Assembly (NCBI RefSeq): GCF_031877795.1
Contig: NC_133971.1
Location: 85,646,446-85,710,445 of the forward strand
DNA: 64,000 nt
Source: Strix aluco
Lineage: Eukaryota; Chordata; Aves; Strigiformes; Strigidae
Direction of reading: 5' to 3'
Under the pieces are notes generated by a model that was not told the origin of the DNA, did no database searches, and saw nothing but the letters and a program-made list of their open reading frames with translations. Made by a program: the position numbers and the translations under genes. Below are positions 56,739 through 64,000 of this stretch, one piece after another. The first letter of the stretch is position 1, and the number at the start of each line of letters is the position of its first letter.

Positions 56739-57886
56739 CGCGGTTGTCCGCAGACGCCGGCAGGTGACGTGTGCCCGGCCGGGAGGGCCCGGAGGGTGGC
56801 AGGAGGACGGTGGAGAGAAAGGTGCCGGCTCGTGCCGGGGATGCCGCCGCCGCCAAGGGATGCTCTGGTGGCGAGCGTTCCCCTCCACCTCCTCCGGCGC
56901 ACCGAAAAGGCAGCTCCTCGCCAGCCCGGCGGCCACGGTTGGTGGTTGGCTCTGACCTCCGCTCCCAGGACAGCTCCAAAAGGGCTTTGGTGGCGGGCGA
57001 AAACGTGGTGCTGCCGGGGAGCTGCCGTCCTTTGTGCGTTTCCCAGCCACACGAGGAGGGGGGGGACCCTTCAATGGAGTCGTTTGCTGAGCTGTAATTT
57101 TCCTTTTAATTGGTTTCTCGACGCTTTCTCGCTAAGCCAACGGATTAAGACACTTCTGCCGTCAGCTCCGGCATCCTCCCTCCCCGCTGCCTGCCGCAAG
57201 GCGCCCGGCCGCCCCGTTACCGTCACGTCCCCCGCGCAGCCCCCGCCGAGAAGCAGGGAGAGCAGCCAGGAGCCCCCCCAGCGTCCCCAGAAACGACTTT
57301 GCTGACGCCCGGGGCTGTGCACCCGCCAGGCGAATCGGGGAAGGAGAAAAGTAGGGCGGCGGTGATGTGGGGGGGGGGGGGGGGAAACCCAAAAGTCACG
57401 TTAACCAATTTGCACCTCCCCGGCTTTCCTTCGGATGCGCGGGGGTCCCTGTATGCCCCTCACCGGGCACCTGCATCGGTCCCCCAGCAGAAGGGGTCCG
57501 CCAGCCACGTTCCCACCCAGCAACCGGGGCTCCCCCCGCCGCAGCCAGGCACCGGCACGGTGCCTCCTCCAAGCCCGGCGGCGCAAAACCTACTTCTGAG
57601 AAGTCACCTTCAGGTGATCCAAGAAAATTCAATGCCACCACGTCCCCCCGCCCCGGGTCCGTCACCGTCCCTCGAAGTCCACAAAGAGCATCCTCTCTGG
57701 ATGCCCCACACCGGAATTGGGCAGCCGTACCGGGATAGCGGCGGGCGGCTCCTGCATCCCCCCCTCGGCGAGCAAAACGCTGGGCAGGCGACAGCCTCCA
57801 TCCCGCTTGCGTCCCCAGGGGCTGGGGGGTCCGGTGGCTCGCGGGGCACCGAGCGCCGGAGTGGGTGAGCCGGGGTGGGTGCGTAC

Positions 57887-57924
57887 CTCTCGGCGCGGCT
57901 CCAGAAGAGCAGGATGGCCGGCAT
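57887..57924 (-). CDS. Possible third DNAJB5 first exon
   Basis: Minus-strand ATG at 57924 opens MPAILLFWSRAE and runs 38 nt to a good donor AG|GTACGC at 57887/57886. It ends in phase 2, the phase needed to join the acceptor at 53564 and read RNKYSAPG into the J domain. Support is only the ATG, donor and matching phase; the peptide is not one I recognise. It may be chance. Confidence 0.25.
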
Positions 57925-58137
57925 GGCAGCGTATCCTGGGTTTGGTCAGGGAGCTGGAGGGGATCTCGTCGTGCCGGGGCAAGCAGAGCCACCCGTGCCC
58001 GTGCCGGCTGGCAACCGAAGGCAACCAGGCAGCAATGTCATGACTACCCGCAATGAATCATCCCCTCCCCGGGCCCCCACACGCACCGCCCGCCTCCCCC
58101 TCCCCACCGACAGCCCCACTGGGGTGCCGGCACCTGC

Positions 58138-58790
58138 GTGGGGACGGGGTTAACCCTCCCCTCGCTGTCTCTGCCGGCACAGCCCCCGCTGCCAGCCCCG
58201 CCGGCTGCTGCCTCCTGCGTGGGGACGGGTCAAGACCCCCTCAAGGTCTCCCTATATAGGGTCCCCCCCCTTTGCCATGCCCACAGGGTGCTGCCTCCTG
58301 CGTGGGGACGGGGTCAAGCCCCACTCGCTATGCCCCCGGACAGGATCCCCCACTTCCAGCCCTACGGGGTGCTGGCTGCTGGGTGGGGATGGGATCAAGC
58401 CCCCCTTGCTGCCTCCCCATAGAGGACCCCCCTTTCCAGCACCACTGGGGCGCTCACACTAGTGTGGGGATAGGGTCAAGCCCCCCCTCAACGTCTCTCC
58501 ATATAGGGTCCCCCATTTCCAGTCCTATGGGGCGCTGGCTCATGGGTGGGGATGGGGTCAAGCCTAAACCCCCCAGCATCTCCCCATATCAGATTCCCCC
58601 TTTCCAGCCCCAGTGGGGAGCTCACAGTGGTGTGGGGACAGGGTCAAGCCCCCCAGTGTCTCCCCAAGTAGGGTCCCCCCTTTCCAGCCCCACTGGGGTA
58701 CTCACACTGGTGTGGGGATGGGGTTAAGCACAACCACCACCCCCCAAACCTCAACACTCCCATATGTGGTGCCCCATTTTAGGGGTGCCC
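58138..58790. repeat. Minisatellite A, about 82-base unit
   Basis: Eight tandem units beginning with GTGGGGACGGGGTCAAGCC at 58138, 58219, 58302, 58383, 58464, 58546, 58632 and 58712 (spacings 80-86). Each contains a TCCCCATATAGGGTCCCCC-like middle and a TTCCAGCCCCACTGGGGTG-like end. It lies in DNAJB5 intron 1 and grades into array B. Confidence 0.9.
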
Positions 58791-58799
58791 CACTGAGGG

Positions 58800-59500
58800 G
58801 CTCAGTGAGGAGCTGTCACCTGCATGGGGAGGGGTTCACCCCCCCCACCCCCCAGCTCACGGCCCCACCAGGGTGCCTGCCCCTGCCTGGGGTGACCCCT
58901 CAGCACCCCTTCAGCCCTAGTGTCTGCGCCAAGGGGAAAGCGGGTTAACCCTTTCCTCCTCACCGCCAGCTGTCCTGGAGGACACTGTCACCTCGACTGG
59001 GGACAGGGGTTAACCCCTTCCTTGCTGCTCCCTCTGACCCCATTACTGTCACCTGGAGAGACTCGGGGCGGGGTCAGGGGGGTACCTACTTCCTCACCAG
59101 CCAGTTCAGCTGCACTGGGATACACTGGTACCCCCAACTGCGGGGGTGGGGGGGTGGTATTAACCCCTTCCTGGCCACACCACACAGCTCCAACAGGGCA
59201 CATTGTTTCCTCCAAAGTGGGAGGGGTAGGAGGGGTTAACCCCCACCTCACCACCCTCTCCAGCCCCACAGGCTGTACTACAGCCCCACGGAGGGGGTGG
59301 GGGGGGGGGGTGGGGGTTAACCCCTTTCTTCCAGCCCCACTTGGATGCACTGTTACTGTTAAGGGGCAGGGGGGTTAACCCCTTCCTCCCACCCCCTTCA
59401 GATCCACAGGGACACGCAGTCACTAGGCAGGGCAGAGCAGTTAACCCTGACCCACAGCCCCACCAGGAAACCCTGTCAGCCCACAGGTGCAGAGCCACCA
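58800..59500. repeat. Minisatellite B, GGGGTTAACCCC-type units
   Basis: Diverged tandem units of about 60-90 bases, each carrying a palindromic core GGGTTAACCC; GTTAAC occurs near 58943, 59009, 59236, 59315, 59372 and 59430, and also in the first unit of array A. Long G runs lie between, as at 59288-59316. The units share CCAGCCCCAC with arrays A and C, so the three probably have a common origin. Confidence 0.8.
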
Positions 59501-59509
59501 ACCCCGCCT

Positions 59510-60210
59510 TCAGCCCCACAGGGACACCATGTCACCCCATGGGTGCAACGGCGCTAGTGGCTGGCCTCTGTTCCTCACACATGTAGGGGCAGAGGGGCAA
59601 ACCTCCCCTTCCCTGCCCCATAGCGACACCCTGCCACCCCATGGGGTGGGGGGCTGAACTGCCAGCCCCACAGCAACATCCTGTCACCTCATAAGGAAGA
59701 GGGACTGAACCCCCCAGCCCCACAGGGACACTCTGTCACCACACAGGGAAGGGGGACTGAGCCCCCCAGCCCCACAGGGACACTCTGTCAACCCAATGGG
59801 AAGGGGGACTGAGTGCCTCAGCCCCACAGAGACACTGTCAACCCCCAGGGAAGGGGGACTGAGCCCCCCAGCCCCACAGCAACATCCTGTCACCCCATGG
59901 GGTGGGGGGACTGACCCCCCCAGCCCCATAGCAACACCCTGTCACCCCATAGGGAAAAGGGACTGAGCCCCTCAGCCCCACAGGGACACTCTGTCACACT
60001 ATGGGCCAGAAGAACTGATCCCCCCAGCAAGACCTTATCACCCCATGAGGCGGCGGGACTGACCTCCCCAGCCCCACTGGGACACTCTGTCACCCGACAG
60101 GGAAGGGGGACTGACCCCCCCCAGCCCCACAGCAACACCCTGTCACCCCACGGGGCGGGGGGACTGACACCCCATCCCCCCCCAGGGACACTCTGTCACC
60201 GTAGGGGGCG
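59510..60210. repeat. Minisatellite C, about 52-base unit
   Basis: About a dozen tandem units of roughly 50-55 bases: CAGCCCCACAGGGACACTCT, GTCACCCCATAGGGAAGGGG, GACTGAGCCCCC. It is the cleanest of the three arrays. Its minus-strand open frames (repeats of GAGGLSPPSL and GDRVSLWGWG) are artefacts of the tandem repeat. It ends about 130 bases inside intron 1 from the DNAJB5 CpG exon donor. Confidence 0.88.
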
Positions 60211-60336
60211 GAGGGTCCGCGCCCCCGCTCCCACCGGGAGGCCGGCACCGGCACCGGCGCCGTGGGGGGGTGTGTGGGGCGGCGGTGTGGGGCAGCGCGG
60301 TGGGGCAGGGCCGCCGCCGCCGCCCCCGGCACTCAC

Positions 60337-60450
60337 CGCTCGCGCTGTCCCGGGGCGCCGCGCGCTCGCTGAGCCGCCCCCGCCCCCGCCCCCTTGGTCG
60401 CCACGTCAGGGGAGTCCCGCCCGCGCGCGCCCCGCCCCGTTGGGCCGGCA
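60337..60450 (-). other. DNAJB5: DNAJB5 non-coding first exon (CpG promoter)
   Basis: Minus-strand CpG-rich sequence ending in a consensus donor GAGCG|GTGAGT at 60337/60336. No in-frame start reads into the J-domain exon from here, so it would be 5' UTR spliced to 53564 with translation from ATG 53530. The right end (transcription start) is an estimate. Confidence 0.6.
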
Positions 60451-60479
60451 GGGTGTCCGTCGCCGCGCTGCGCCGCGCT

Positions 60480-60692
60480 CATTGGCTGTCGTGAGGCGCG
60501 GGGGGTGGGCGGGAAGGCGGGGCGAAGGACGAGGGCCTCGCCTCTGCCCGCCCGCCTCGCCCCACCTCCCCACCGCGGCCTTCTATTGGTCAGTTCAAGC
60601 CGGCACCGCCCCCTCGGCGCTCTCTCATTGGCCGGGCTCGCGTTTGTAGCGGCGGGATCCCCGGGGGAATCTTCTGGAAGGTTGTGACGTCA
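60480..60692 (-). promoter_or_regulatory. DNAJB5 promoter: CCAAT boxes, heat-shock element, CRE
   Basis: Upstream of the non-coding exon on the minus strand are three CCAAT boxes (plus-strand ATTGG at 60481-60485, 60585-60589, 60627-60631). Beyond them is a perfect three-unit heat-shock element GAATCTTCTGGAA (60667-60679) and, five bases further, a perfect palindromic CRE TGACGTCA (60685-60692). There is no TATA box; the whole 60250-61000 block is a CpG island. This predicts HSF and CREB/ATF control of an Hsp40 gene. Confidence 0.8.
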
Positions 60693-60699
60693 TCGGGGC

Positions 60700-63040
60700 G
60701 CCGCGCGTTAAGCCCTTCCCCCCCTCAGCACCACCCCCCAAGGGGGACCGGGACGGCGGCTGCGGGGTCGGGGGCGGCCTCGCAGGGCCGGTGTCCGTGT
60801 GAGGGGGTCGCAGGCGGCGGGGCCCGCCGGGGCGAGACCTGCGGGGGGCCCGGCAGCCCAGGCTGGTGCGGGGGGCGGCGAGGCCGCAGGCAGGGCCGGG
60901 CCGGGGCGGGGAGTGGTGGGGCCGGGTGGTGCTCGCCCGGCCTCGTCCCCGACCCCGCGGGGTTGCTGGGAGCGGCTGCGCGGAGGGTGATGGCCTGCAG
61001 GGAGGGAGGCGCTTGTCCCCCGGGCCTGGTGCGAGGTGTGCACGGAGCCCCTGGGTGCTAAGGTGGCACCCTGCTTCACGGGGGGCTGGCCGGGAGGGGA
61101 GGGAGAATGAGACGCCAGGGACTGGCAGGAGGATGTCCGATGACCGGGATATGTGTGGGTGCCTGATGGGGATGATGGGGTGGCGTGTGCTCGCCAGGGA
61201 CAGTGCATACCCCGGATCAAACACACAAAATGACTGGGCCAGTGGTCCTGCAGCTTCCCTGTCTGAGGATCGGCTGAGGTGCTTCAGCCCTGGGAGGGTG
61301 TGAGGGCTTGCCATGGGGTACGCTTTTTCATCAGGAAAAAGCCATCAGACCCCAAAGCCTGGGTCCTGTGTGTGAGGCTTAGGAGTCTGTTTAAAACAGC
61401 ACCTGATCTGTTCATCTTGGTGCTTCCCAGCTCTGCAGCAGGAAAGCCCTGAGCGCTGTCCCTCTGCAAACCCCATCACGTGTCCCCTTCCAAAGGGAGC
61501 ATGTGGGCTTTTGCCATGTGAGTCTCCCCCATGATCCTTCATCTCAGCCAGGACTTGACCTGAAGCAAGGCAGGCTTCTGGTCAGAGGAGCTGTCTAGAC
61601 CCAGGATTTTGTCTTAGGAAACATGCATGTCTCATGAAACAAGCCTGTCTCTTGCCCCCATGAAGGTACCATGTTGGTGCAGTGATGATCCCTCTCAGGA
61701 CAGTGTCCTGCCTGCAGACCTGTCCCAAGACCAAGGCAGGGAAGCAGCTGGTCCCATGGGTGCTGCAGCTCATGGGTGAAGTTGAAGCGGTGATGTGAAC
61801 AGTGCAGGCTGTTAATACGACGTTTGTCATGAATAGAGGGTGCTTTTGTAATCCTCAGTACACTTCCGCTTGCTGAGGACATGTTTGAACAGGGTGTTTT
61901 GGAGTAACTTCTGGGTTCATGGCTTGTCTGTCCCCTGTGGTTTGGTCACAGCATTGTTTTCCCCGTCCTTTCCTGCAGTGAGGTCTCTGACTCTCTGGGG
62001 CAGGGTGTGAGCAGCCACCTGGCCTCCTCCTTTCCCCCCATGAACTGTTGATGGAGCCTCTCCAAGCTGAGGGAGCCAGAGTTTTCACTGTACTCCCTTC
62101 ACAGCGGCTGAGTCATCGTGATATTAAACCAGCACTTACTGTTACCCATCTATTTCGCTGTCTGTGTGTTCAGCTGGCCACGTACCCCCGGCGGGGGGGG
62201 CTCGTGCTGCTTGTCCCGCGCCATGCCAATGCCCTGGCCTTGCAAATGCTTTTTATTTCGGCCTTTCATTGCCGGGGGCATTGGAGGCCCCAGAGTGGGG
62301 AAGCTGGCGCTGGCCATCCCTGTGCTCACAAATGATCTGCTTGGTGTGCAGCCTGCCTGGGGACAAACAAGGGCTTTGGTCCAGGGGCTGGATGCGGCCC
62401 CTCTGCCGCTGAAAGCTGGGCAGGAGCAGGGTCAGGGCAGACCACAGCCTCCTTCCCAGGGCGCAGCAAGTGTCTTAACCAAAACTGCTCCTCCTTCGCA
62501 GCCCGTCTGCCTGCCGGCACATCCGCACCCTTTTAAAGACACGCCGGGAAAGTGCAGGGAGGGGTGGCAGGAATAATTAAAGGTATGAAGCCGTTTCCAT
62601 AGAAGGAACAATTACATAAACTGGCTCTCTTCCGTCTGGGGGAAGAAATGACTGAGGGAGGCGTGACGGGGAATAATAAAATCCTGTGCAGCAGGGGGAA
62701 GGTGAGCAGCGAAGGGTTGCTTGAGTTCCCATAACAGGGCATCTCAACATCTCATCCCATAACAGTGTGGGAAGAGGCAGCGGCCCCTCAGGGGCAGTTT
62801 GCGATTAACCTGTGGAAATGGTGGCCTTGGGTGGAGGAACGGAGGGTCAAAAGGCAATTAAGCAAATTCCTGAAAAGAGAAATCCATCAGGGCTGGTGAG
62901 CCCAGTGACGGTGCTTCTGGTGTGGGAAATCCCCAGGCTGCAGGAGTAAGCAGCGTGGTGTGTTCCTCTGGAGCTTCAGCTCTTCCTGAGGCTTTGGCTG
63001 TGGGTCTCTGTCCCAGCGAGGATGGGGAGGTGGGGGACTG
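60700..63040. other. DNAJB5 upstream flank
   Basis: The first 300-400 bases are still CpG island; the rest is moderately GC-rich and unique. Open frames on both strands overlap and resemble nothing known. An AT-richer island at about 62565-62645 holds ATAATTAAAG, TTTCCATAG, CAATTACATAAA and TGACTGAG and could be a conserved non-coding element. Confidence 0.5.
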
Positions 63041-63053
63041 GTTTTTCTGTTGA

Positions 63054-63260
63054 AACATCATTACTGAGTGTCTGAAGGTCGGAGCAGTGGATGAGGCCAT
63101 CAAGGTCTACAACCTCCTGCCCGAGTGCCAGCTGCGAAGCGCGTTCCTGGTGGGCGCCATACCGCTGAGACCTTTTTCCCTGTCACTGCCACCACCTCCT
63201 CCGAGCTGGATCTGGATCTCCCCATGGCAGAGCAGATGGGCAGGAGTGAGGGCATGATCC
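63054..63260 (+). other. Unassigned coding-like stretch (exon or gene remnant)
   Basis: The plus-strand frame from 63054 reads protein-like sequence (TECLKVGAVDEAIKVYNLLP, then ECQLRSAFLVGAIPL) to a stop near 63255. From about 63158 a second frame also looks coding (AETFFPVTATTSSELDLDLP, then MAEQMG). A possible acceptor ends at 63068 (TTACTGAG) and a weak donor GTGGGC follows CGTTCCTG near 63150. I do not recognise the protein. It may be an exon of a neighbouring gene, an old pseudogene with a frame change, or chance. Confidence 0.25.
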
Positions 63261-64000
63261 CGTGCACAGGAGAGCGCTGGCTCCCTCTCAGACTCCCCCG
63301 CTCAGCGCGGCATGGGGAAGTCTGGGGACTGTGCCTGGGTGAGCTGGGGAGATGCATCTGAGGACACTGGGCTTGGCAGCAGCGGGGTTTGTACTCCGTT
63401 CTCCACGGCGAGAGCAGTGCCCACGCATTCGGTGCTGTCTTTCCTTCCTGCCTGTTCCCATCCTTGGAGATGCCACCCGCATTTTCCAGCACCCTGAGCT
63501 GCAGGATGAGGAAAGGGCTGCAAGAAAAAAAAAATCTGTGCCCAGGGTTTTTTTGTTGGATTAACACCTGCTGTGGTCTGAGGTTGATGCATCTCCAAGT
63601 TGGTGCTGGTGGGTCACCATCCAGGTCAGGCCTGGGTCTTAGTTCCTGCTGAAACTGCTGCCTGTGCAGGCGAGCCCTGTCTTGAGGACATGGGGACCGT
63701 CTTCCTCAGGGCTCATCCAGCCCCTGGCATGTACCCTGAGGAGGAAACCACCAAACCCGAGTGCCTCTCACCAGCTCCCAGTCACCCTGAACTTCGTTGG
63801 TAGCCCCAGCATGAGGGACTTGTGCCTGCCTAGCTCTGAGCGTGGGGTAATCTGGATAGGAATGGTCCCCAGGTGGCATTGTGCTCCAGGCAGAGCCAGC
63901 CACGAGGTCAGAGTGGGCTGTACCGTGCTTTACCCAGGCTGGCCTTGAAAAACCCGGGTGCAACAGTGCTGAAAGAGCTTGTTCCAGAAGCATCTCCCAC
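63261..64000. other. Right-end flank
   Basis: Unique sequence with no recognised gene, repeat family or RNA gene. A short A10 run lies near 63525. Confidence 0.45.

Noticed and set aside
57396-57992. Long GC-rich minus-strand frames near the DNAJB5 alternative exons
   Set aside because: High GC removes stop codons by chance; several frames are open at once and none matches a known protein. Only the short ATG-to-donor segment at 57924-57887 was kept, as a weak candidate.
59160-60332. Serial 60-120 codon minus-strand frames rich in G, L, S and C
   Set aside because: They follow the 52-base tandem repeat of minisatellite C and repeat with it; there is no start context, splice structure or known family.

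Overview
The window is vertebrate nuclear DNA, most likely from a bird. It has compact spliced genes, CpG-island promoters, CR1 LINE fragments (the dominant avian LINE) and two avian-type solo LTRs. The predicted VCP protein is 806 residues, the same length as human VCP. Gene order and orientation (PIGO+, FANCG+, VCP+, DNAJB5-) equal human 9p13.3 read in reverse. That block is on chromosome Z in chicken, so this is probably Z-linked sequence; this last point is inference from synteny.

Layout. 1-2380: last four coding exons of PIGO, an ER enzyme of GPI-anchor synthesis. 2381-6950: gap with a CR1 copy and a possible MIR-type SINE. 6960-16700: complete FANCG, 14 exons and 649 codons, behind a CpG-island promoter. 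16700-18400: a solo LTR between the FANCG poly(A) signal and the VCP promoter. 18400-40170: complete VCP, 17 exons, with a promoter holding seven CCAAT boxes and CR1 fragments in its introns. 40200-44400: convergent intergenic space with a small minisatellite and a second solo LTR in reverse orientation. 44430 to about 60700: DNAJB5 on the minus strand. It has three coding exons, at least one alternative coding first exon, a CpG-island promoter carrying a perfect three-unit heat-shock element beside a perfect CRE, and about 2 kb of stacked minisatellites in intron 1. 60700-64000: upstream flank with no recognised gene, apart from one short coding-like stretch near 63.1 kb.

VCP is a hexameric AAA+ ubiquitin-dependent unfoldase and DNAJB5 is an Hsp40 co-chaperone, so two proteostasis genes sit tail to tail. 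FANCG belongs to the Fanconi anaemia DNA-repair core complex. The genes are not an operon and linkage alone implies no shared pathway. I found no evidence of a wholly new system. The points most worth following are DNAJB5 alternative first exons, its HSE/CRE promoter, the intron-1 minisatellites, the T32 tract against a VCP splice acceptor, and the unassigned coding-like stretch at the right end.
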